The notes beneath the pieces are model-generated. The model saw nothing but the letters and a program-made list of their open reading frames with translations. It had not been told where the DNA came from and did no database searches. From the NCBI GenBank assembly GCA_039583875.1, contig CM077157.1, forward strand, positions 72,478,346 to 72,542,345: a stretch of DNA of 64,000 nucleotides, read 5' to 3'. The position numbers and the translations under genes are program-made. Below are positions 31,699 through 43,651 of the stretch, piece by piece. This DNA is from Platanthera guangdongensis (taxonomy: Eukaryota > Streptophyta > Magnoliopsida > Asparagales > Orchidaceae). How positions within the stretch are numbered: the stretch's first letter is position 1; each line of letters starts with the position of its first letter.

Positions 31699-33822
31699 TG
31701 TAACACCCCCTATCCGTCGCATTGCATATAGCAGCAGCTCCGGCCAGGGCCCAACGCCATATACCACAGACAGACCGGGAGATTAATCAATGTAAACCAT
31801 CCAACTAAGAATCAACGTCCTACATATAGTACATTCTAGCGGAAGCAATTTAAAGGTTGCAAAACAAAGAACCCAGCATAAGCATGAATGTCTACTACAA
31901 AACCAAATAGGAATGATCGTACAATATACAAGCACAATGGCCTTAAGGCCTTACAATTGTTTACTAAAATTACATTGTTTTCCAAACCAAGGCACGCAGG
32001 CCGGTCACACATGAATAAAGCAAGTAAACACTAAAATTAGGCCTTCGAGGGTCGGCTCAGCAACAAGGGCTTTTACCCATTATTTAGCACTTGGCTCCTC
32101 ATCACCTGCAAGCAATAATCCGCCACAACGGTGGCAAACAAAAGCAACGGTTAGCTTTGCTGACCAAATTATAACGATCCCGCCCCCAAACCCAGGGCGG
32201 CGATGCTCCTTTCCCTGCACTTTGTTAGCATAACCAAGAAGTATAGTGTAAACACTTCATCATAGGTATGGTCATGTATGTCCACACACCCCGTGCTCTC
32301 AGGGCACATTCTCGGTGAACCGATCAACGTCACGTCAATTTACGCCATAGACATCTCGTTGTCACCACCGCCACTTGGACGGCAAATCTTGCGAGCATTT
32401 AGGCCCTTCTGGCCGATGTCACGTCAATTTAAGCCATAGACAACCCGAGGCCTACTATCTATGCCAAAGGCAAGTCCCACGTAGCATTAGGTCGCTTGTA
32501 CCGAACGATATAGACTGGGCACGGTTCCTCTTAACCCGTTGCTCACACCGTAATGTAAATTTAAGCCATATACGTGGGTTAGCTCCACGAGTCCCAATTC
32601 TTTTACACACATCACATAACCCAATTATATTCAAGTTGGCTCCTAGGCCACCATGTTCGCAGAATCACGCATCTGCCCAATGTTTTGGGTGCATCTCGGA
32701 GTTAATCCCCAAGGCTCCCTATTTCAATCTACCGCGTAGAAAAACCCAAAAAACAACCATCGGCGCGAAGTCTTCTCCGGCCATTCATGCAATGCAACAT
32801 CACCGATCCAGACCAACTTGTCTGGGTAGGCTTCACACATCATGCATATGTATGATTCTTGATTACAGACTCTATATGTACACAACGGGGACTATTACTG
32901 TCTACCCAAAGGAACGCCTCAAACTCACAGTAAACTCGCGAGAGCGGTCTTCCTATGCAAAGGAAAAGAGGACTTCACATGTCCTAGGATGAGAATTGTT
33001 ACCCTAGCATTTTTCCATGGCGCCATGGAAATCTATGCAGATGAAAGGAACTGCATTGTCCTCGCCTCCGTATATCCGAAGTCGGCTTGCGATTTGGAGC
33101 TCCGAAGCTCCGCCGGTGACCGGATCTAGCCTCCTTCTTCTTCCTTGCTCTCCCCTCTCTCTAGAACTTTAGAAAGAGATTGAGTAAGAGAAATGAGGAC
33201 TTTGAAACCCTATTCTCGGGTATAACCAAGTAGGAATAGCCCTCAGTCGTTAGATCCCGAAAAAGGAAACAGACGGCCACGATTCGAGCTTGAAATCCAA
33301 GACCTAGGCCGAACATGGCTTGTGACACCCCTGTGTCGAAGGCCATGTTCCCCATTTGCTGTCGAAACTGACGCATCCCAAAAACGACACGCCACCCGAC
33401 ACACCCATGTGAAACTTGACACATCCGTGTCATATAGTACACGGTCGTGTAGTGTGCCATGTTACTCCATCAACACAAGACTAAAAATGCTTGTAAGGGA
33501 CACGGGTACTCGACACGCCCATGTCGCATTTTGACACGCCCGTGTCTACCCGATATGGCCCATGCGCTGACCCCGTGTATCACCCCGCCACAGCACGACT
33601 TCATCCCGTGAAGGACACGGCCTGGGACACGCCCGTGTCTCAGGCCGTGTTCGCTGCTCAACGATCGTCGACTCCAAATTCATCGACCTCTCGTCCAGAT
33701 CGTCGACCCGAGCATGACACGCCCCTAGGACACGCCCGTATCCCAGACTGTGTGCCCCCTACCAAGTTCCAAACTTGGCTCAAAATACCTCACATCTCTC
33801 TTTTGAGTTTTGGGGCATTACA
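31699..33822 (-). repeat. GYP2 5' LTR (2,124 bp)
   Basis: The minus strand begins TGTAATGCCCCAAAACTC at 33822 and ends GGGGGTGTTACA at 31699. It has the same termini and CACGGGCGTG arrays (about 33300-33780) as the GYP1 LTRs but is clearly diverged. A 205-aa plus-strand frame (32375-32992) lies inside the LTR, has no recognisable motif and is probably chance. Confidence 0.9.
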
Positions 33823-34871
33823 CAATGCCTGATCTTGATGAGTTGATCATGGTTGATATTGAAGAAGAGAATAAATCAGTTGCTGAAAGCACTAATATAC
33901 TCAGTTCTCTAGCTCCAGCTCTTCCTCCTGCTCTTCCCCAGGCTGAACAATTATTGATATTTGCAGAAGCATTGAAAGAGATTAATGCTTTATAAGATAA
34001 TCCAAAGGACTCTTCAGATGATGATGATAAAGAGGATTCAGATGACAGTCCCTTTACTAAGAAAAGGAAACTTTCTAAGAAGAGGAAAGCTCCTCCACCT
34101 CCTACTCCGAAGCCAAACCCAACACATGATACTCCATACTATATTCTTAAAAATATTACTCCATACAAGGGCATGCCAGCTTGGATGTGGCTGTCCAAGA
34201 ATCAACAGAAAGAAAGGAAGAAAAGCAGGAAGTATTCTCCTCCTCCACAGAGATACAGGAAGGATCCTCCTCCACCTCCTCCACCTGGTTCTGGTGCTTC
34301 AGGCACTTCATCTCAAAGGACTACCCAGTATTAAACGTATCGAAGGCATCAAGGTAGATCCTCCTCCTCTTCTAGATGTAGCCAGCACAGGAACTACTCC
34401 TCAGGCAAGTAGCAACAACATCAACATCAACAGCAACATCTACAACAATCCACTGAACATCAAAAGGCTAAAAGTCCAAAGAGACCTGCATCTCCTCCTG
34501 TACCTTTTGAGGAACTAAAAACAGCTACAACTGTAAGGATGGCCAGGTTCCAAGAATTGGTTGGCCTATCGATGATCGACAAAGCCAAAGCTGAGGGAAA
34601 GGATCCCTCTCAATACTCAACAATGTCCAAATACAGGAAGAAGGAACTTAACAGTTTTGCCAAAGCTAACAAATCTTTTAATGTTGATGACTATATGAAA
34701 TTACATCCAGAAGCTGTGGTGCCAAGGGCCACTTCCCTGAATATTATTGGAGCTGCTGATATGACAATGACTAAGACTGAAGCAGCCAATCTAAACAGGG
34801 AAATCAAGTTTACACAGCCTGGTGATAAAGCTAAAGAGGTTAAGCAAAAAGAGCCAAAGCAGAAGAAATGA
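33823..34871 (+). pseudogene. SIRE-B ORF2, C-terminal part
   Basis: Starts abruptly at the GYP2 junction with MPDLDELIMVDIEEEN, matching SIRE-A ORF2 residues near 25870. It shares the acidic and Lys-rich linker, TPYYILKNITPYKGMPAWMW, the PPPPPP stretch, a Gln/His run and the conserved tail (ARFQELVGLSMIDKAK). In-frame stops fall at 33993-33995, about 34332 and about 34410; the last block (34539-34871) is open. Function unknown, as for SIRE-A ORF2. Confidence 0.8.
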
Positions 34872-35032
34872 ATTTTAATTGCTTATTCTGTCTGTTGTTT
34901 TAAATAGCTTATTTATTTCATGATACAAAGCTCTTTGTAAATATATATCTGCTGCATATTTTATAGTTTTCTGCCAGATATATTTTTTCTTGCTTTGCAA
35001 ATATTGTGTGTCTGTAATTAGTCACCTCACCC

Positions 35033-35046
35033 AAATAGGGGGAGAT
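35033..35046 (+). promoter_or_regulatory. SIRE-B polypurine tract
   Basis: AAATAGGGGGAGAT sits directly before the LTR and is identical to SIRE-A and COP-C. Confidence 0.85.
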
Positions 35047-36714
35047 TGTTTGATCCCTAGTTGGATTTGGGCTAGATTCACTAAACTAAGATTATTGACC
35101 CACCTTATATAGCCAGGTTCATGTATGTGTCCTAGAGTCTAGGCCATGTCCTTAGAGTCAACATTGCTTGGACCAGCCAACAACAGACTACAGAAGACTC
35201 AAGACTTAGAGAAAAATCAGTTTTAGGAAAGTGAGTTCGACGTTCGTCGAACTCAGCTCGACGAAAGTCGTCCTCAGCTCGACGAACTCAGAGACAATTC
35301 TTTGAGTTGAGCTCGACGAACTTAGTTCTCAGGCCGACGATTTTTGGATACTATACATCAACATTCCAAGTCCAGAATTCCTTTCTCTGAACTCCAATCG
35401 ACGAATTTATGTTCTCAGCTCGACGATCTTAGTGCACAGAATTGGCAAGTGTTTATCAAGTAGCAGTTAGCAGTTCTCAGGTCGATGATCTTGGATCTCA
35501 GGTCGATGAACAATAATTATCTGGTCGACAAACATGACTTCTCAGCTCGACGAACTCTGGACCCAGGTCGACAAAATCTGTTCTTTGCTCAACGATTTCT
35601 GTGCAGTTCCAGACTTGGATTTTTCCTTCCTTCTGTCCTTATTTTATTGCAGTAATTCCTGAGTAATCAATGCTTAATATTCTCTGAATATTACCATTAG
35701 AAACAACATTGATTATGACATTCATTAGGATTATTACTTGTCGTTTTTCAATGGGATACTTGGGGAAATCAATTAATGCAGACATTTTCAAGGCCGTCAG
35801 CAATCAATGCAGGAACGAATTCAAAAATTCTAAAGAAAATTTCATAGAAAATATAAAATGGATTTCTTCCTCCTTCTCAAAGAGACAGAGAGAGATATAC
35901 AGAAGAACAAGACACATCACATAGAAAAGTGATACAACAACATTCATTCAAATTTTTCTCTGTGCAGAAAAAGATAATCTGGTCTTCACCTTAACACTAC
36001 TGAAGAAGAAGAATAACACACATCCAAATCAAGAGTCTTCTTCATTCTTCACTCCAGGATTCTTCAAGGACAACAAATATTCACCAGTCAAGAAGTTCCT
36101 CGATCACTTCTGGTCAAAGCTAAAGAAAGAAGACCTACTCACCCTGAAGCAAAGCTCCAATATTCTTGAACAACTCTAAAACTCAGGGGGAGCTTTGATA
36201 ACATCAAATATCCACTAGTCTTCTCAGTTGTATTTGAGAAAGTGAAGACACCATAACTCTCTCACCCCCTCACTGTATAAAGGGTTCTTTAACTCCCTTC
36301 AAAAGTTATTCCTTGGTTGCAAGTCACCTGATCAAAAGATTTGGGTTGGTTTTTGAGCACCTGATCAAAAGCTCATTGGTGGCAGTTACCTGATCAAAAC
36401 CTGTTAGTGGATTCCTAACAGGGTGTTAGAAGAGTGGATGTACCCAGGTTGGGGAACCACTATAAAAATTCTTGTGTTGTCTGGTTGCCCTTTTTCCTTT
36501 TTGTTATTGTTGTGCCTGTGTTAGTTAGATTAAGTTTTGTTGTGCTTGTGGTAGATTAGTGTGTCTTAGGATTTCACTTTTATTTACAACAAATTGGTAT
36601 CATATAGCTGCCCTACTCTGAAGTGTTTTATATACAACAAAAAGTTTTAAAGATTTCAAAGATACTCTATTCACCCCCCCCGCTAGAGTATTTCAGGTCT
36701 AACCCTTACTTTCA
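35047..36714 (+). repeat. SIRE-B LTR (1,668 bp)
   Basis: Begins TGTTTGATCCCTAGTTGG and ends TTACTTTCA. It carries TCGACGA motifs at 35235-35600, including TTCGACG-TT-CGTCGAA, then GGGGAACCACTATAAAA (36451-36467) and the hairpin ATACTCTA...TAGAGTAT (36662-36691). Without a second copy in the window the ends rest on similarity to SIRE-A. Confidence 0.85.
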
Positions 36715-37115
36715 CATGGTATCAGAGGACTCGATCTTTTCGTCCTGATTCTTTGAGCTTCCTCTGTCTGCGCGACCTGTCCGCGCGGCGTGACCCTTCT
36801 TCTCGCGACCTGCCTTCACAACTTGTTTCTTCCAACTATTTGCGCCATATTCACGCAATTTATTTCTCTCTTTATTGTTGCCCTCTGTGTGCGCGACCTC
36901 TCTGCTTTCCCTCTCTCTCTCTCTCTCTGTTTAAGACCTATTTCTTGCATTCTCTCTTCTCCTTTCCGTAATCTCTCTTTAGTCGCGTGGTTTCATCTCT
37001 GTTCACACTGACTTTGTTTTTTCACGCGACCTCCTTGACTCTTTTGCTTCGTGCGATCTCCTTTGTTCACATGACTTCTTTCCACCTCCTTTGCTCTGCT
37101 TTTTGTCATGGTTCT
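36715..37115 (+). other. PBS and CT-rich leader after the SIRE-B LTR
   Basis: TGGTATCAGAGGA at 36717-36729 is a primer binding site. The 385 bases that follow are pyrimidine-rich with several GCGCGACC words and a CT microsatellite (about 36910-36928). They do not resemble the short SIRE-A leader. Two short frames exist but no protein is recognisable. GTTCT (37111-37115) next to the GYP3 LTR may be its TSD. Confidence 0.6.
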
Positions 37116-40100
37116 TGTAAGACCCCCCTACCGAAACACAAAACACGGCACGAGGGGAGTCTTATGTCCAGAATAGCCATCTTGCGGTAGCGTTAGCACA
37201 CAGGCTAACATGTACTACAAGACGCATGTCCTGCTGACTATAATCAATATCAAACATTGCCAACCCAATCAAGAACATAAAAAAGAAGTCAAATCCACAC
37301 ATAAGTAATTAGTCCAAAAGTACATAAAATAAAAGAAGCATCAACAAGCTTCTATAACATCAGAGTACGAGTACAAAATGAATCTCTCTAACTCACATCA
37401 GTCACAGATGGTAGCGATGGTACCGTCCCTTCAGGCCTTGTCATCCTGGCCTGGCTGTACTGCTGCATAACTTGCTGCTTCTCTATCTGGGGGTTTCCCT
37501 CCTAAAAAGGAAGATGGAGAAACTGTTAGTCATAAATACTAAGTGGATTCATATCCGCTCCCCGGCGACTCCTTGACACTGGGCGGAGAAAAGGAGAAGT
37601 ACAATATATAAAAAAGTGTAGTAATACAAATAAGTGGTAAACGAGTGAGCAATATCAATGTATATCAGCAATTTAATGAATGAGTAAACAACCTGCTCTA
37701 GCAATTCTATCATCTATAGCAGTATAAAAGGTAAAGCTATAACAGAAAGTAACTCAACTTATATGAATGCCCATACAGACATATAAGTTGGGGATCGGCT
37801 CAACAGTAAAGTAACTCATTGTATAAGAGTGTCCATACAAACTTATATGATGATGGTATTGTGTATGAAATGTAGTTTAATGACATGAATGAAAGGCATG
37901 ACTCACCCATCATCACGAACATGCAACTGCTATGTCGACATAGACTTGTAGTTCCTACTTTTTGAGCAGGTTGCTAACCTATCAGGCGTCAACCATCGTG
38001 TCCAGGTGGTGACAGTGGAGCGGGCTTCTCCACTACTAGGCGGGATCCACACTTCCAAGCCTAGGCATCCGTACGCCTCAACGCTAAGAACACAATAGCA
38101 GTTCTCACATGCGTACTACGACTCAGAAGGGGTCTCGGGTAGATGTGCACCAAGAGACCAGCCCAACTGGCCTATATTCGTGGTACGGAAAGTGCCACTG
38201 TGAACAAATCACCAAAGGACCAAGGCCAACCATCCACTAGAACGGAAGGTGCCACGGGAAATGAGCACCGAGGACCAAGGCCCAACTGTGCAAGTCTAAC
38301 TGTCAACTCCCATCAGTATGACGACTGGCGAGCCCGTTGACCTGCCACAGTAGCCTTAACCTAGGATTACGACACTGCATGTCGACTCACACGACATGCA
38401 ATTTCACATCATCGTGGCATGAAAGGTGCCTCTGTGAACAAACGACCAGAGGACTAAGGCCAACCATCCACTTATGTCTCTTTTCATCAATACCAATCCA
38501 GTGCGGTTGAACACCCGCACTTACATCCTTTCACAATCTCGTTCCCCAAGGCACTTAAGGGTTCATCATCAACACAGGTGGCAAACAAACTCATACAACA
38601 TACAATCCACACTGCTACCCGTAAGAAAACACACCTCACAGTAGTGGACCACCTTAGACTTCCTTATTTGACAAGCCTCATGACCATGCATCAACCTCTT
38701 CCGCATTTTCGAGCATCCAAGCACACAAGGGTCCACTATTCTCACATATGGTAAGCCACCTTATGATACATGTCGTTCTCATACTACAACCCGTAAGAGG
38801 CACAACTTTAAGCAGTGGACGACTAAATTCATTCCATCAGTCAACATCTCACATGGCCATAAATTAGCATCATATAATTTGTTTCCAAATGATTTCCGGA
38901 ATATTGCTATTATCCAGCGAATCTTTATTAATTCTCATACTTAAGTCATTGGTATAATTCCAAGTTGATCAAACCATTCACTCATTAACCTCCACCAAAT
39001 ACTTTCATTCAAGTACGTTTCACTACTCCATTTGTTTGCTAAGGACCTATCCAACAAATTTCATCAATTGTTGAATTATCATGGTTAGACATAAAAAGAA
39101 TTCACCCAACCTCAATGTCAATTTGCTATAATGTCTCTACCAAGTCCAAACTCGATTCTACACCAACCCCAGTATTTTAAGTGCAGTACACCTTCTAGAT
39201 AGAAAATTCGACCGGATATTCCCGAGGCTACAAGAATCCGGTGAAGGCGTGTAACCCCTCGTTGTAAAGGTATTTCTGTGGGCTACAACGTTCATGTTCG
39301 TCCCACAACCCAAATCTAGTTGAATCGTAGAAATCAAATTTCTGTGCGCATCATAAAGCAGAACGAACATCATCTGTTCGTCTTCTTCCCCCAACGAAAC
39401 TTCCCAAATCACATCCAGAATTCCTCCTCCCATGTTCACCCTCAAAAGGCCAACTTTCTTCACCAAACCAACTCTCTATCTTCTCATGGAAGGAAGGAGT
39501 GGTCGAAGACATCATATCTCTCGGGCATAAGCCCTAGCATGGCATCCTCCTAAGAAAGACTTCTCCTCAATAATCAAGACTCTTTTGAGCCGATATCTCT
39601 CCTACGAATAACTAGAGATCTAGCACCAAGGGAGAGGGTAGGAAGCTCATCTCATTTCTGGCAGTTTCAAGGTTTCCAGCCATGAATCTTATCACCCTTC
39701 TTTGCGGAATCTTCTTCTCCCTCGTTGGTGTTCATTCTTCGTGGGAAAGAGAGGAAGAGAGAGGATTTCCTTCCAGAAATCGACTAGGGCAGCTTCTCTG
39801 TTTCGTTAGGCTCGGTAACGACAACTGCTCGGCAACTGGTAAAACAAGACGGCTAGGGTTTTCCACATGTTCTTTTATAACGAGGAATTAGGGTTAACCA
39901 TTTTGTCACGTGTCGGACTGACATTGGACCGCCTAATATTGCTTTAAATGAGTCATGTTGAAAGGATGCGGCCCATTTAAGTCAATTTGTCGCAATTCCT
40001 GAAAATCCAGCTCAGCAGCCGCCGAAATTTTGCCAAACACAAGTTTTTCTAAGTTAAATGGCGTTCGACAAATTTTAGCTTAGCTCGACGAATAAACGCT

Positions 40101-40864
40101 AGCGTTCGATGAATTTACTTGAGTTCGACGAAGTAGCGCTCGACGAACTTACCTCAGCTCGATGAATCAGCGCTCAACGGATTTTGCATTCGATGAATTT
40201 AGCTCAACTCGACGAATCAACGCTAAACGGATTCAGCGTTCGACGAATTTAGCTCAGCTCGACGTATTAGCGCTCAACGGATTCAGCGTTTAACGAATTT
40301 AGCTCAGTTCGACAAATCATCGCTCGACGGATTCAGTGTTCGACAAATTTTCATGAGCTCGACGAATTTACGTCAGTCTAAGTTAAATGGCACTGAGAGC
40401 ATTGAGTCCAATCAACGCTCTCAACTCCTACAGGGCCAGAACATTCCAAGTTAAATGACATCGAGAGCATTGAGTCTACTCAACGTCGAGAGTGTTGAGT
40501 CTACTCAACGCTCTCGATGCCTAAACTGCCAAAATATTCGAAGTGAAATGGCGTTAAGAGCATTGATTCCACTCAATGCTCTCCACGCCTAACCTGCCAT
40601 AATTTTCTTAGTTAATTGGCGTCGAGTGCGTTGAGTCCACTCAACACTCTCAATGCCTAACCCGCCAAAATTTCTCTAAGTTAATTGGCATTGAGTGTGT
40701 TGAGTCCACTAAACACACTCAATGCCTAACCTGCCAGAATTTTCTAAGTAAATTCCTGATCTGGTCGTTGAGTCTGCTCGACTCACTCGACGCTCCCCGA
40801 ACCTGAGTCAATCTTCTTGACTCAAAATACGTGTGAGGGGTCTGGCATGAAATGGGATGTTACA
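37116..40864 (-). repeat. GYP3 3' LTR (3,749 bp)
   Basis: The minus strand begins TGTAACATCCCATTTCATG at 40864, right after the end of pol, and ends GGGGGGTCTTACA at 37116. A minus-strand TATAAAA (about 39873-39879) is a plausible promoter. The sequence just before the LTR is a poor polypurine tract (T-rich), consistent with decay. With no second LTR here, the ends rest on the termini and context. Short frames inside it have no recognisable product. Confidence 0.78.
40050..40770. repeat. TTCGACGAAT and ACTCAACGCTCTC repeat arrays in GYP3 LTR
   Basis: From 40065 to 40375, GCGTTCGACGAATTTAGCTC alternates with AGCTCGACGAATCA variants, about ten TCGACGA-like cores. From about 40380 to 40760, a unit of about 65-70 bp (TTGAGTCCACTCAACGCTCT, then AATGCCTAACCTGCC, then TTTCTAAGTTAA) repeats five or six times. 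On the minus strand both lie near the start of the LTR, so in U3. Confidence 0.85.
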
Positions 40865-40919
40865 AATCCTATAAAAAAATAAAAGATTTTATCCCCGAAG
40901 TCATGTAAAGGTTGTGGGG

Positions 40920-43510
40920 TAAATAAATTGAGGGAATATATTATGCTTTATAAATGTTACCTTGGGGAAACAACTCTGGGTAGTGCTTTCGCATCAAGTC
41001 CACCGGCTCCCAAGTAAATTCTTATTTCCCATGATTAGACCACAGCACGTACAAAGGAACTCTCATGCGATGCAAGTTCCTTATCTCGGTGTCCACTATC
41101 CGCACCAGCTCTAGTCACAGAGATCTATCAGTTGCTACTGCTCCATCAGTGGTGGGGATTTGTTGATCGGCCCGCAATACCGCCATCCGAAGGGATGACA
41201 CATGGAATATTTCATCAAGATTCTTCAGCTATGGCGGTAACTCTAACCGATAGGTCAAAAGGCCAATCCTTTCCAATATAGTATAAGGCTTAACATATCT
41301 TGGGCTGATCTTCTTCACACCACGTACCCGTGACGCTCCATGCATCGGCCAAATATTCAGGAACACTTTGTCACCCACATGAATTTCTACCATTCGGTGA
41401 TTTGCATTATAATATTTAGCCTATCGACTTTGAGCCTCAAGCATACGGTGTTGTATTAGTCTAACAACCGCATCAGTATCATCGATGTACTCAATTCCTA
41501 AAACCTTCGGCTCTTCATCTAGAACCCATGACAAGAGGGTTCTACACCTTCTTTAGTAAAGGGTTCATGGGGTGACATCCCGATACTGGCCTGGTGACTG
41601 TTGTTATATGAGAATTCCATTCTGGGTAAGAGCCTTTCCCACGACTCTCCTCTATCCAGCACACACAACCTTAATATATCTTCCAAAGTTCTGATTGTCC
41701 TCTCAGACTGCCCATCTGTCTGAGGATGAAAGGCTGTGTTGAAGGAAAGGCTGTGTTGAAGGAAAGGCTGTGTTGAAGGAAAGGCGTGAACCCAAATAAG
41801 CCTGTACGACCTTCTATTCTCTAGATATAAAACGACCATCCTGGTCAAAAACAATTGACTTTGGCACGACATGGTACCGAACAAAATGCTCCCCAAAGAG
41901 GTGTACCAAAATATCCACATGAGCTTCTTTCTTCATAGGAATAAACCTGGCTACCTTTGTTAGGCGGTCAACAATTACCCAAATCGAATCATTTACTGAG
42001 CGTGAGTGAGGCAACCCGTGGATGAGGTCCATGGTGAAATCCTCGAACTTCCACTCGGGGATGGGAAATGACTGTAATAATCCTCTGGGGCTCTTAATTA
42101 CGCCTTCACCCTTTGATAGGCCGCGCAGTGTGTTACAAAATATCAGACGTCCCTCTTCATTCCCGACGAGTACATGGTCTTTGGCAAGTTGGTGTACATC
42201 TTGGCAATCCCAGGATGCACTGAATACTGAGAACAATGTGTCTCTCTCAAGATATCTTTCCGAATTTTACCATCTTGGGAATGTAAAGCTGGCTACGGAG
42301 ATGAACAAGGCCGTCATTTAGGGAATACTCGTCAGTAGTCTCATCTTCAATTGACTTGAACACCGGGGTAATAACATCATCCTTTCCTTTCTCTGCCCGA
42401 ATTCGGTCCCAAATATCATAGACTATGCTCATTGCGGTTAAGTACTCAGTATACCCTTACGAATGGTCTTTATATACCAGGGTAATCTCCATCTCCTCGA
42501 GCATCCAAGCTAATTTCATACTCGTCAATCGGGACTCAGGGCTCGATTTTGGTACCTTCCTACTCAAAGCATCAGCTACGAAATTCGCTTTTTCGGGGTG
42601 GTAGTTCAAGGTAAATTCATAATCACATAAAAATTCTAGCCACCGCCGCTGTCTCAGGTACAGTTCCTTCCAAGTATAAATGTACTTTAAATTCATGTGG
42701 TCCGAAAAGATTTCGCAGTGGACGCCATATAGATAGTGACTCCAGACCTTCAAGGCGAACACCACTGCTCCCATTCAAAATCGTGTACTGGATAGTTGAC
42801 TTTATGCTTCTTCAACTGTCTCAAAGCATAAGAAATGACATGCTCGAGCTGCATCAGTACTGCTCCCATCACTTGATATGACTTGTCAGTGTAGACTTGA
42901 ATCCTTCTTTTCAAGATGGAAGGGCTAGGATGGGTGCGGTAGTTAGTTTGTTCTTTAGTTCTTGGAACACAGCTTCACACTAGTGTGTCCACTCATATGA
43001 CACATCTTTCTCTGTCAGAGTAGTAAGAGGAAGGGCAATCTTTGAGAATCCTTTCACAAACTTGCGATAATGCCCGGTAAGCCCAAGGAAAATTTGTACA
43101 TCGGTCATTGACTTCATGGGCGACCATTCCTTCACGGCACGCACTTTGGCCAGATCCACAGCTAGTCCAGCCCCATTGATTACATGGCCCAAGAAGGCAA
43201 CTTCTTCGAGCCAGAGTTCGCACTTGCTGAATTTGGCAAACAAGGCATGCTCTTTTAGCTTCTTCAGCACCAAGGACAGATGCTCGACTTGTTTCTCCTC
43301 TGTCTTTTAGTAGACCAAACTGTCATCGATGAAGACGATGATGAAGATGTCTAAATAAGGCTCCAACACTTTGCCCATTAGACTCATGAAAGCTGAAGGG
43401 GCATTTGTGAGCCCAAACGGCATCATGGTGAACTCTTACAAGCCGTACCTTGAGCTAAAAGCTATTTTCTGAATGTCCTCCTCATGTATCCTCAATTGTT
43501 AATACCCCGA
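40920..43510 (-). pseudogene. GYP3 pol, 3' part: RT, RNase H, integrase, chromodomain-like end
   Basis: From the COP-C junction downward: RT with [12 protein letters not shown] and intact FIDD (about 43320-43335), then AFLGHVINGAGL; RNase H with [10 protein letters not shown] and [15 protein letters not shown] (42560-42720); integrase with IPEWKFEDFTMDLIHGLP, VIVDRLTKVARF and HPQTDGQSERTIRTLED (41650-42060); and the terminal HYPELF near 40990. Several stops and frame changes are present. A 17-nt unit in the integrase (41728-41778) occurs three times in tandem, repeating the codons around FNTAF and shifting the frame. Confidence 0.85.
43506..43510. repeat. Target-site duplication CCCGA of COP-C (partner 56625-56629)
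   Basis: CCCGA precedes the COP-C 5' LTR and follows its 3' LTR, both within GYP3 RT sequence. Confidence 0.94.
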
Positions 43511-43651
43511 TGTTGGGTACATTGGTTTAAATGTACCTGATTTGAAGAAGCCTCACCCTACTCAATGATATACATCAAAATGTATTTGATGTGTTTTGAG
43601 TTTACTTGTGCAGGTTAAGTATTTACAGGAATGAAGCAAATGTTTCTAAGT

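Larger units (their letters stand above)
4528..33822 (-). mobile_element. GYP2: Ty3/gypsy chromovirus (same family as GYP1), interrupted
   Basis: Minus-strand element in two visible pieces: 29049-33822 (5' LTR, PBS, gag, protease, first half of RT) and 4528-7010 (end of RT, RNase H, integrase, chromodomain, start of 3' LTR). The pieces join at codons for the RT motif [11 protein letters not shown], and a 5-bp duplication GGATC flanks the SIRE-A insertion between them. The 3' LTR is cut by COP-A at 4528. The 5' LTR abuts SIRE-B ORF2 at 33823, with CAATG (33823-33827) the likely TSD. The proteins are close to those of GYP1, so the two belong to one family. Confidence 0.9.
33823..37115 (+). mobile_element. 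SIRE-B: Sirevirus remnant (ORF2 end, PPT, LTR, PBS, leader)
   Basis: Plus-strand remnant. Its left side is cut in ORF2 by GYP2 and its right side, 400 bases past a primer binding site, by GYP3. One LTR (35047-36714) is preceded by ORF2 and a polypurine tract, as a 3' LTR is, and followed by a PBS, as a 5' LTR is. Missing parts were displaced by the nested insertions or lost. Confidence 0.85.

Noticed and set aside
32375..32992. 205-aa plus-strand frame in the GYP2 5' LTR
   Set aside because: It is antisense within an LTR, with no recognisable motif and no conserved counterpart in the GYP1 LTRs.
35047..36714. Solo LTR
   Set aside because: It is preceded by ORF2 and a polypurine tract and followed by a PBS, so it is not solo.
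37116..40864. Host gene with introns in the long non-coding stretch
   Set aside because: No reading frame of note. The termini, TATA and position after pol identify the GYP3 LTR.
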